Assembly (NCBI GenBank): GCA_947454055.1
Contig: CANGIS010000005.1
Location: 1-64,000 of the forward strand
Reading direction: 5' to 3'
Source of the DNA: Hyphomicrobiales bacterium
Lineage (GTDB): Bacteria > Pseudomonadota > Alphaproteobacteria > Rhizobiales > Beijerinckiaceae
DNA length: 64,000 nt
The translations under genes and the position numbers were made by a program. Position 1 is the first letter of the stretch. Every line of letters starts with the position of its first letter. The notes beneath the pieces were generated by a model that worked only from the letters and a program-made list of their open reading frames with translations, was not told where the DNA came from and ran no database searches. This document shows positions 56,497-64,000 of this stretch, in pieces.

Positions 56497-57696
56497 TTAT
56501 GCCTTTGGCTTGATGCGAAGGGCCTTATCGCCCTCGAGGTCTTCAGGGTGGGCCGGTCCGACACGGCCGTTCTTCACCAAGCCGAACACCGGAATATTAT
56601 CCGAGATCGCTTCGTGATCGGTCGCGGTGAACGGATGGTCATAGGTCGTCACCACGCCTTCAACCTTGGTGCCGAGATTTTCGAGGGCTTCGCGGATGGC
56701 GCGGCCTTCGGTGCTCTTGGCCTGGTTGATGGCGGCTGCCAGCAGATAGATCGAGTCATAGCCTTGCGCTGCCGAAACAGGCGAAGGAATCCGGTCGATA
56801 TTATAGGCCTTCTGATAGGCTTCGATAAACGCCTTACGCTTTGGCGTGGTTGGCTGCTGAATGAAGGTTTGCGGCATCATCGCGCCGTCGCCATTCGGGC
56901 CTGCCGTATCGATGAAGCTCGCCATCGACAGCGTCCATGAACCGATCATCGGCACTTTCCAGCCGAGCTTGGCCATACCGTTGGCAATCTGCGCCAGCTC
57001 CGGACCAATCGCATAGGTCAAGATCACATCAGCGCCCGCTTCTTTCGCGCGGAGCAATTGCGCGGTCATGTCGGTATCGCCGACGTTGAACTTCTCGGTG
57101 GCCACCGGCGTGACACCGAGTTTCGAAAGCGCATTGGTCAGATCGGTCTTGCCGAGCTGACCGTAATTGCTGGCATCCGCCAAAATCGCAGGCTTTTTGA
57201 AATTCTGACGCTTCACCGCCTCTTCCGCGATCATGGCCGACTGAATCGTATCATTCGCCGCGTTGCGGAAAATATAATTAGCCTTGAAATCGGCACCCGC
57301 AAATTGCTTGGTGACGATCGAACCGGTGGCCACATTGTTGAACACGGGAATTTCGGCCTCTTGGTAGAAGCGCTGCGAGGCCAACGCCACGCCGGTATTG
57401 ATATAGCCGACCGTTGCGACCACGTTTTCCTTGTTGATCAGCTCCTGCGCAATCTGCACGCCGAGTTCGTTCTTCGCTTCATCGTCACGCTCGACGACTT
57501 CCAGCGGCCGGCCCATAACGCCGCCTGCCGCGTTGATTTCGCTGACGGCCAGCTTGACGCCGTCCCGCATGCTGACGCCCATGGACGAAGAGCCGCCCGT
57601 GAATGGACCGGAAAGACCAATCTTGATGGAATCCGCAGCCAGTACCGGCGCGGTGAACATGCTGGCTGCTAGAAGCCAAGCAAACTTAATCTTCAT
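56497..57696 (-). CDS. Branched-chain amino acid-type ABC substrate-binding protein
   Basis: 399-residue periplasmic protein with a signal peptide (to PVLAADS). LivK/AmiC-type fold: KIGLSGPFTGGSSSMG, VVERDDEAKNELGVQ, and QGYDSIYLLAAAI. First gene of the operon. Ligand may be an amino acid, amide or other small molecule; family does not fix it. Confidence 0.9.
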   Translation of the reverse strand: MKIKFAWLLAASMFTAPVLAADSIKIGLSGPFTGGSSSMGVSMRDGVKLAVSEINAAGGVMGRPLEVVERDDEAKNELGVQIAQELINKENVVATVGYINTGVALASQRFYQEAEIPVFNNVATGSIVTKQFAGADFKANYIFRNAANDTIQSAMIAEEAVKRQNFKKPAILADASNYGQLGKTDLTNALSKLGVTPVATEKFNVGDTDMTAQLLRAKEAGADVILTYAIGPELAQIANGMAKLGWKVPMIGSWTLSMASFIDTAGPNGDGAMMPQTFIQQPTTPKRKAFIEAYQKAYNIDRIPSPVSAAQGYDSIYLLAAAINQAKSTEGRAIREALENLGTKVEGVVTTYDHPFTATDHEAISDNIPVFGLVKNGRVGPAHPEDLEGDKALRIKPKA

Positions 57697-57917
57697 GTGG
57701 CGTACTCCCCATTTTTTATGTCGTCATCTGGCATTCTATGTCGGACCACATCCTTACGAAAGGGCCTATTAAGCAGATTACCCTAAGACCATCGACGCAG
57801 ATCATTTTTTACAAAATCCTGCAAATAATACCGATATTGCATCTTACGGTTGGTTTATTCTCCCATGACACGCGACCTAAGCCGCTGCGCCTTGCCCGAA
57901 GGAGAGATGCCATCGTA

Positions 57918-58505
57918 ATGTCGCCGTTCCGCATGCAGAGCCGAAGCCTTGTCGCCATCGGACTTCTGCTGACGATTACCATCCTCACGCTTGGCGGTTG
58001 GGCCTTGATGTTACGGCTCTCCGGCAATGTCCATGCGGTTGTCGAGGGCCAAATCTATCGCTCGGCCCAGCTTTCTCCCGATCATCTCAGAGCTCTGATA
58101 CGCGAGGAGGGGTTGCGAACCATCATCAATCTGCGCGGTGAACAGGCGGACGCGGAATGGTATCGCACAGAGCACGCAACGGCCGATGCTGCCGGCCTGC
58201 ATTATGTCAGCATCCCGCTTTCGGCGAATGAGGAGCCGAACGAGGCTACGCTGCAATCGCTTATTGATGTCATGCGGAGCGCGGAACCGCCCGTCCTGAT
58301 CCATTGCGAGGGCGGCGCCGACCGCTCAGGGCTCGCTTCGGCGCTTTATCGACTGATGATCTCGGGGGATGAGGCCGGTCAGGCTGCCGGCCAACTCTCG
58401 TTTCGCTACGGGCATTTCCCGTGGCTCGTCAGCCGATCCGGGGCGATGGATCGGGCTTTCTGGCGCGTCGCTGACGCGCCAGAGCGTTTCAAAGGGGCCG
58501 AGTAA
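57918..58505 (+). CDS. Membrane-anchored dual-specificity/tyrosine phosphatase-like protein
   Basis: 195 residues. One N-terminal membrane segment (LVAIGLLLTITILTLGG) is followed by a phosphatase domain with the CX5R loop in HCEGGADRSGLASAL and a likely general acid earlier. The ATG at 57918 with GGAGAG upstream is preferred; a longer start at 57738 would add 60 residues of doubtful quality. It meets bioY tail to tail. Resembles cell-envelope phosphatases, substrate unknown. Confidence 0.78.
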   Translation: MSPFRMQSRSLVAIGLLLTITILTLGGWALMLRLSGNVHAVVEGQIYRSAQLSPDHLRALIREEGLRTIINLRGEQADAEWYRTEHATADAAGLHYVSIPLSANEEPNEATLQSLIDVMRSAEPPVLIHCEGGADRSGLASALYRLMISGDEAGQAAGQLSFRYGHFPWLVSRSGAMDRAFWRVADAPERFKGAE

Positions 58506-59075
58506 TTACTCAGCGCGCGCCTTGCGAGCAAAGAAAGCGCCTGCCACCGGCACAGAAGCCAGCGCCAAAGCAATCTTCAGGGCTTCCGGAAGCAGGAAGG
58601 GCATCACGCCAACGGCAAGCGCCTTTTCCGCACCAAACAGCACCGAGAGCCATGCGAAGCCCAGACCAAGAATCACGCTATCGGCCACGATGAACACGGC
58701 CAGAGCGCCAAGCAGCGTGCGGGCATAGCCGCGCTCGAACGCATAACCGGTCAAAACGGCGGAGAGGAGGAAGCCCGCGAGATAGCCACCCGTCGGGCCG
58801 GCCATAAACGCCAAACCGGCGCCGGTCGAGAAGACGGGAAGGCCCGAAGCGCCTTCCACCAGATAGGCCAACACGGTTGCACCCGCGAGGCGCGAGCCGC
58901 CATAAGCCCCCATCAACAACACAACCAGCGTTTGCATGGTCATCGGCACAGGCCAGATCACTTGCACTTTTGCGGAAATCGCAAGCAGCGCGGAACCTAA
59001 CAGCGCAAGCGCGGCACCACGAACGAGGTTTGAAAGCGAGGTCCGTTCGGTCGAGGCAGCAAAAATGGTCTGCAT
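58506..59075 (-). CDS. bioY: Biotin transporter substrate-binding (S) component BioY
   Basis: 189-residue membrane protein with about six segments. It binds biotin and works with an ECF energy module or alone. Motifs: KVQVIWPVPMTMQTLVVLL, GASGLPVFSTGAG and FMAGPTGGYLAGFLL. Start after GGAGTTAAAGCCC. No bioMN genes nearby. Confidence 0.92.
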   Translation of the reverse strand: MQTIFAASTERTSLSNLVRGAALALLGSALLAISAKVQVIWPVPMTMQTLVVLLMGAYGGSRLAGATVLAYLVEGASGLPVFSTGAGLAFMAGPTGGYLAGFLLSAVLTGYAFERGYARTLLGALAVFIVADSVILGLGFAWLSVLFGAEKALAVGVMPFLLPEALKIALALASVPVAGAFFARKARAE

Positions 59076-59183
59076 GGGCTTTAACTCCAATCATATCGGG
59101 CGGCCGGTTTGCGCCGCCGCACGCAAGGCTATCGTATACCCGACGTGCCTTCAAGGCGCGGTTCTGTCAAGCGGTCGAAGGTA

Positions 59184-60671
59184 TCATGTCCCGCAAAAGG
59201 TCTGGAAGACCTGCTCGGAGGGGCCCGCAGGCTCGGCATAGGCTTCCCGTCCAGCGACTTCCTCATAGGGAGCAGCCAGTATAGCGTGCAGGCGGTTGAA
59301 GGGCCCCAGATCGCCCACCTCAACGGCAGCCGCGAGCGCCGCCTCGACCTGATGGTTGCGCGGAATATAGATCGGGTTCACCTGTCGCATCGCCGCGGCA
59401 CGGTCTGAAGGTGCCAATTGGTCCCGCGCGCATCGGGCTTGATAGTGCGCAAGCCAGTCGGTCAGCAGGGCATCGTGTTTAACAAGGGCTGGAAAAGCGC
59501 CGGCCTTGTTCCCGTCCAGCGTATCCGCCAACCGCCGGAAAGCGAGCGTAAAATCGGTACTGGTACGTTCCAGACCGTCGAGAAAATCCCCGATCAGTGC
59601 GCGGTCATCCTCGTCCTCGGTAAGTAGCCCCAATTTCGCCCGCATGCCGGCAAGCCACGCCTCGTGATAGATCGGTGCGAAATCCGAAATTGCGGCGGAG
59701 GCCAACTCCACGGCCTTTGCCTCGTCCGGATCAATCAAAGGCACCAGCGCTTCAGCCAATCGGGCGAGGTTCCACTGCGCAATGCCCGGCTGCCGCCCAT
59801 AGGCATAGCGGCCGAACTGATCGATCGAGCTGAAAACGGTTTTGGGATCATAGGCATCCATAAAGGCACAGGGGCCGAAATCGATCGTTTCACCCGATAG
59901 CGTCATATTATCGGTGTTCATCACGCCATGGATAAACCCTACCATCATCCATCGCGCGATCAGCTTGGCTTGCCGCTCGATAACGCCTTGCAACAAAGCA
60001 AGGGCGGGGCTCTCGGCGTATAGCGCTTCGGGGTAATGACGCTTAATCACATAATCAGCGAGCGTCCGGATGCCGGCCCAATCGTCACGGGCGGCGAAAT
60101 ATTGAAAACTGCCGACGCGAATATGGCTGGCCGCCACCCGCGTCATCACCGCGCCCGGCCGATACCCTTCGCGCAACACCTGCTCGCCTGTCAGAACCGC
60201 AGCCAGCGCCCGCGTGGTGGGAATGCCCATTGCATGCATGGCTTCGCTGATCAGATATTCACGCAACACCGGCCCGAGCGCTGCCCGCCCGTCGCCGCGC
60301 CGTGAATAGAGCGTGGGGCCGGAGCCCTTCAGTTGCAGATCGCGCAGCCGCCCTGCCCGATCACGCACTTCGCCGATCAAAATCGCGCGACCATCCCCCA
60401 ATTGCGGCGCGAAATTGCCGAATTGATGCCCCGCATAAACCGCCGCCAAAGGCTCGGCACCGCTCGGAACAACATTTCCGGCAAAAATCGCAGCCAAATC
60501 TTGCTGCGACAGCGTCGCCGTCTGAAGCCCCAATTCCTTGGCGAGGTCATCATTAAACGCGAGCAACACCGGCTGGCTTACCGGCGTCGGGTTCAAACGC
60601 TGGAAAAAGCCGTCGGGTAGCCTGGCGAAGCTGTTTTCAAACGCGCCAATCGGGATGCTTGCTTGCGTCAT
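59184..60671 (-). CDS. selO: Protein adenylyltransferase SelO (YdiU)
   Basis: 495-residue pseudokinase-fold enzyme that AMPylates proteins. Signatures: YAGHQFGNFAPQLGDGRA, GSGPTLYSRRGDGRAALG and GVMNTDNMTLSGETIDFGP. The C-terminus ends in FCGT, so the redox cysteine position found in the family is present as Cys rather than selenocysteine. bioY follows after about 108 bp. Confidence 0.95.
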   Translation of the reverse strand: MTQASIPIGAFENSFARLPDGFFQRLNPTPVSQPVLLAFNDDLAKELGLQTATLSQQDLAAIFAGNVVPSGAEPLAAVYAGHQFGNFAPQLGDGRAILIGEVRDRAGRLRDLQLKGSGPTLYSRRGDGRAALGPVLREYLISEAMHAMGIPTTRALAAVLTGEQVLREGYRPGAVMTRVAASHIRVGSFQYFAARDDWAGIRTLADYVIKRHYPEALYAESPALALLQGVIERQAKLIARWMMVGFIHGVMNTDNMTLSGETIDFGPCAFMDAYDPKTVFSSIDQFGRYAYGRQPGIAQWNLARLAEALVPLIDPDEAKAVELASAAISDFAPIYHEAWLAGMRAKLGLLTEDEDDRALIGDFLDGLERTSTDFTLAFRRLADTLDGNKAGAFPALVKHDALLTDWLAHYQARCARDQLAPSDRAAAMRQVNPIYIPRNHQVEAALAAAVEVGDLGPFNRLHAILAAPYEEVAGREAYAEPAGPSEQVFQTFCGT

Positions 60672-60690
60672 ACGATTTACCCTTCACCGA

Positions 60691-61563
60691 TCAAAGATCG
60701 GCGACACTTTGCTTGAACGCGTCGCCATAATCGGGGTGCCAGCGCGACAATGGGGGCCGGTTTTCAATAATATCACCCGCCGCCCACGCAATGCGCCGTT
60801 CATCAAGCGCACGGCTCACATCATTGTCGGGGCAGAGAATGTAGAAGTCACCGGCATTGATGCTCGCCACCATAAAATCAACCGTCTGCTCGGACGTCCA
60901 GGCAGCTGCGGGCTTCTCGGTGCGGCCATTGGCCGTCAAGGCCGTGAACACAAAACCGGGGATCAGCAAATGCGCGCTCACCTTGCAGCCCTCTTGATTG
61001 CGCAACTCATACTGCAACGCTTCGGTAAACGCCTTCACACCCGCTTTCGAGACATTATAGGCCGGATCGCCCGGCGGCGTCGTAATGCCCTGTTTCGATC
61101 CCGTATTGATGATCAAAGCCGGCTTTCCAGTCTTGATCATCGCCGCCGCGAAAATCCTGCTGCCCTCGATGATGCCCCATAAATTCACATCGATGATTCG
61201 CCGCCAATCGCTCGTAGCCCCGAGGATCGAACTGCCCGGTTGAACACCGGCATTGTTCATCAACACATCAACGGCACCAAAGGCCGATGTCGCGGCGATT
61301 TCCAGCGCGCGGATGTCGTCGAGCTGACTGACATCGGTCGGTACCGCGCGGACGCCATCGGCTCCGTGTTTGGATCGGGCCGCCACATCTCTGGCCGCAG
61401 CCTCAAGCCGCTCTCCGGCAAGATCGGCCAGAACAATTTTCATCCCCAAGCCCGCAAAGGTCTTGGCCGCCGCCAGACCAATTCCCGACGCTGCACCCGT
61501 GATAACAGCCACATGTCCATCCGCAAAAGCCGGATGATGGGGCACGGTCCCGATTTGTGTCAT
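60691..61563 (-). CDS. SDR family oxidoreductase
   Basis: 290-residue short-chain dehydrogenase. NAD(P) site ITGAASGIGLAA, NNAG in MNNAGVQPG, catalytic Ser in INTGSKQG and Tyr-Lys in YNVSKAG. The acidic residue after strand 2 (VLADLAG) suggests NAD preference. Substrate unknown. Same strand as selO, 19 bp upstream of it. Confidence 0.9.
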   Translation of the reverse strand: MTQIGTVPHHPAFADGHVAVITGAASGIGLAAAKTFAGLGMKIVLADLAGERLEAAARDVAARSKHGADGVRAVPTDVSQLDDIRALEIAATSAFGAVDVLMNNAGVQPGSSILGATSDWRRIIDVNLWGIIEGSRIFAAAMIKTGKPALIINTGSKQGITTPPGDPAYNVSKAGVKAFTEALQYELRNQEGCKVSAHLLIPGFVFTALTANGRTEKPAAAWTSEQTVDFMVASINAGDFYILCPDNDVSRALDERRIAWAAGDIIENRPPLSRWHPDYGDAFKQSVADL

Positions 61564-61742
61564 GGCCTCTTCCTTTTCTTTTGGCGATCAAGAGCGGATC
61601 GCGCACCAACCCATAAGGCATCGCCGGTATCAAGTCTGTCAAAAGCGTTAATTACGGAAAGCAGAAATCCCATCTTGACCTTTGCCACGCCCCGCCCTTC
61701 GATGATAACCGAAGCGTTCATTTTTTTCATCCCGGATTTGCC

Positions 61743-63377
61743 ATGCCCCGCGCCATTGATAATGCCTTCGCCGATTTGACGGCCCATTACCAAGCCCATT
61801 CCGCGCATCCGATTCGGGAACTCTTTGCCGCCGATCCAGACCGGTTTAACCGCTATTCCACCGCATCAGGGCCTTTTCTGCTTGATTGGTCCAAGACCTC
61901 GATTGACGATCCGGCGCGCGCCAAACTGCTCGATCTCGCAATCGCTGCCGGCGTGGAAGCCCAGCGGGATGCCATGCTTTCCGGGGTCAAGATCAACACC
62001 ACGGAAAACCGCGCCGTTTTGCATACCGCCCTGCGCCGGTTCGATAACAGGCCGATCCTCGTCGACGGCAAAAATGTGCAGCCCGATATTGTCGCCGAAC
62101 GGAATAAAATGCTTCATCTCGCCGAAAGCATCCGGATCGGCGAGATCAAAGGGGCAAAAGGCGATATGTTCACCGATATCGTCAATATCGGCATTGGCGG
62201 CTCCGATCTGGGCCCGGCCATGACCACGCTCGCGCTATCGCCCTACCACACAGGGCCAAGGCTCCATTTCGTCTCCAACATTGATGGCGCCCATTTAACC
62301 GATACGCTGGAGCGGTTATCGCCGGCGCGTACGCTGTTCATCGTGGCGTCCAAAACATTTACCACCATAGAAACCATGACGAACGCCCATTCCGCGCGAC
62401 GCTGGATTGCCGAAGTCCTCGGCGAAGAAGCCGTCAGCGACCATTTTGTGGCCGTTTCCACCGCGCTCGACAAAGCAGCCGCGTTTCCGATCCGGCCGGA
62501 CCGTATTGTCGGCTTCTGGGATTGGGTCGGCGGGCGTTATTCGATCTGGTCCTCGATCGGCCTGCCGCTCGCGCTGGCCATCGGTGCCCAGCATTTTGAA
62601 GAATTTTTGAAGGGGGCTGAAGCGATGGACCGGCATTTTGCCACCGCCCCGCTCGACCACAACTTACCCGTTCTGCTCGCTTTGGTCGGAATCTGGCATC
62701 GCAACATCGCCAACCTTCCAAGCCGTGCGCTCATCGCCTATGACCAGCGGCTCGCGCGGTTTGCCGCCTATGTGCAGCAGCTCGACATGGAATCAAACGG
62801 CAAGCGCGTGGATAAAGCCGGCGCGGCATTGACGCGGGCATCCGGCCCGATTGTCTGGGGAGAGCCGGGCACCAATTCGCAACACGCCTTTTTCCAGCTC
62901 TTGCATCAGGGTACGGACATTGTGCCGGTCGAATTTCTGATCGCCGCCGAAGGGCATGAACCGGACCTCGTCGAACACCACCAATTGCTCATGGCCAATT
63001 GTCTGGCGCAATCCGACGCCTTGCTGACGGGCCGCACGGAGGCCGAGGCCGAACAGCAATTGCTGGCCATGGGACGCTCGCCGGAGGAGGCCCGCCGACT
63101 GGCACCGCATCGGGTTTTTCCGGGCAATCGCCCCTCGCTCACCCTCGCCTATCGGCGCCTCACGCCCGAGACACTTGGCGGCTTGATCGCGCTTTACGAG
63201 CACCGCGTGTTTGTAGAGGCAGCCATTTGGGGGCTCAATGCCTTCGATCAATGGGGTGTCGAGCTCGGCAAGGAACTCGCGACCCAATTCTTGCCCGTCG
63301 TGAAGGGTGAAACGCCGACCGGAGGGCTCAACGGCTCCACCGCCGGCCTCGTCCACTGGTTGCGTCAAACCGTCTAA
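61743..63377 (+). CDS. pgi: Glucose-6-phosphate isomerase
   Basis: 544-residue glycolytic/gluconeogenic enzyme. Signatures: [46 protein letters not shown] and, at the end, [14 protein letters not shown]. Full length. Divergent from the SDR gene. Confidence 0.97.
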   Translation: MPRAIDNAFADLTAHYQAHSAHPIRELFAADPDRFNRYSTASGPFLLDWSKTSIDDPARAKLLDLAIAAGVEAQRDAMLSGVKINTTENRAVLHTALRRFDNRPILVDGKNVQPDIVAERNKMLHLAESIRIGEIKGAKGDMFTDIVNIGIGGSDLGPAMTTLALSPYHTGPRLHFVSNIDGAHLTDTLERLSPARTLFIVASKTFTTIETMTNAHSARRWIAEVLGEEAVSDHFVAVSTALDKAAAFPIRPDRIVGFWDWVGGRYSIWSSIGLPLALAIGAQHFEEFLKGAEAMDRHFATAPLDHNLPVLLALVGIWHRNIANLPSRALIAYDQRLARFAAYVQQLDMESNGKRVDKAGAALTRASGPIVWGEPGTNSQHAFFQLLHQGTDIVPVEFLIAAEGHEPDLVEHHQLLMANCLAQSDALLTGRTEAEAEQQLLAMGRSPEEARRLAPHRVFPGNRPSLTLAYRRLTPETLGGLIALYEHRVFVEAAIWGLNAFDQWGVELGKELATQFLPVVKGETPTGGLNGSTAGLVHWLRQTV

Positions 63378-63498
63378 AGCCGGTAAGACCGGCATATCCA
63401 TGGTTGCCTTATTGAACGATTATTCTTACGTAACGTAAGAATTGCTTAAAGCACTCGAAGCTAAAGCTGTTCTATCGCAACCGTGGAGAAAATCGGCC

Positions 63499-64000
63499 AT
63501 GCTCAACCAAGCGTTGCAGCGGGAAAAAGAGGGGTTTCCCCAAGAATCAGCCGAAATGCTCGCCCGGCATCTCGACGCGCTGCGCCAAGACAACAAGCCG
63601 GTTCTCATCGCCGATTTGCTCCAGCTCAGCCGCCTATTATTGATCACCGGCAAGCCACAGGAAGCAGAACGGCGCCTTCGTGAAGGCGTTCAAGGCAATC
63701 CCCGCCAATACGATCTCTGGAACATGTTGGGCGTCGCCCTGCGCCGACAGGGACGGATTGAGGACGGCCTGAAAGCCTTTGATCAGGCGATCAAACTGGA
63801 TCCGAAAAATCAGGGCGCGCTTCTCAACAAGGGCAACCTTCTGCTTGACGCCAAGCGCGGCGTTGAGGCTGCGGCGATTTTTGGCCAATTGGTTCGCCAT
63901 AATCCAAAATCTCATGAATTTCAGAGGCTTCTCGGCACCGCCTATGTCCAGATGGGTGACCTGCCCAAAGCCGTTATGCGCTTCGACACCGCCCTTCGCT
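63499..64000 (+). CDS. TPR repeat protein, partial (runs off the window)
   Basis: 167 codons to the window end. Starts MLNQALQREKEGFPQ after GTGGAGAAAATCGGCC. Tetratricopeptide units are evident from LWNMLGVALRRQGRIEDGLK and LLGTAYVQMGDLPKAVMRFD. The C-terminal part is outside, so catalytic domains sometimes attached to TPRs (such as sulfotransferases) cannot be judged. Confidence 0.75.
   Translation, partial: MLNQALQREKEGFPQESAEMLARHLDALRQDNKPVLIADLLQLSRLLLITGKPQEAERRLREGVQGNPRQYDLWNMLGVALRRQGRIEDGLKAFDQAIKLDPKNQGALLNKGNLLLDAKRGVEAAAIFGQLVRHNPKSHEFQRLLGTAYVQMGDLPKAVMRFDTALR

Noticed and set aside
57738-57917. 60-residue N-terminal extension of the phosphatase
   Set aside because: Poor start and no continuity with the membrane anchor; the ATG at 57918 fits better.

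Overview
The window looks like a chromosomal segment of an alphaproteobacterium, most likely of the order Hyphomicrobiales (Rhizobiales). The support is gene order: a cytochrome bc1 chaperone gene, DUF177, plsX, fabH, ihfA and a merR gene lie together on the minus strand, next to bamE and hppA, followed by thiL, nusB, ribH, ribE, ribD, nrdR and glyA. The genus cannot be fixed from sequence alone.

Layout. 1-6.9 kb is an accessory stretch: the edge of an IS256-like element, a tripartite tricarboxylate transporter with a TctA-TctB fusion, an outer-membrane barrel protein, and a PaaK-like acyl ligase with a methyltransferase; it ends near a tRNA-Pro gene whose promoter carries a 35-bp tandem repeat. 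7-22.6 kb is the conserved housekeeping block (lipid synthesis, IHF, bc1 chaperone, BamE, proton-pumping pyrophosphatase, thiamin and riboflavin synthesis, NrdR, GlyA). It is interrupted between ribE and ribH by an opposite-strand MntA/HepT-like pair whose HEPN motif looks decayed. 23-28.5 kb holds tRNA-Phe, two uncharacterised proteins, a methyltransferase and a subtilase autotransporter.

28.7-42 kb is devoted to carbohydrates. A xylose-type ABC importer (xylF-xylH-xylG) is followed on the other strand by a vanadium-haloperoxidase-like/CRTAC1-like exported pair. Then come an RpiR-type regulator and a tight five-gene operon: aldehyde dehydrogenase, HpcH aldolase, D-2-hydroxyacid dehydrogenase, TIM-barrel isomerase and Gfo/Idh/MocA oxidoreductase. 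An 8-bp inverted repeat in front of this operon is a candidate operator. The operon plausibly breaks down a sugar or sugar acid, but its substrate cannot be read from the sequence.

42-52.7 kb is mixed: a CAP-domain lipoprotein, small exported or hydrophilic proteins, katG divergent from two ureide-degradation genes, a DCC1/HTTM-type redox-membrane set, an esterase, a YgiD-type dioxygenase and an ABC-F ATPase. 52.8-57.7 kb is a branched-chain amino-acid-type ABC operon with a fused LivM-LivG. 57.9-64 kb carries a membrane-anchored phosphatase, bioY, selO, an SDR, pgi and the start of a TPR protein that runs off the end.

Start codons were chosen by Shine-Dalgarno spacing and family length where possible. 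No CRISPR array, rRNA or intact prophage was seen.
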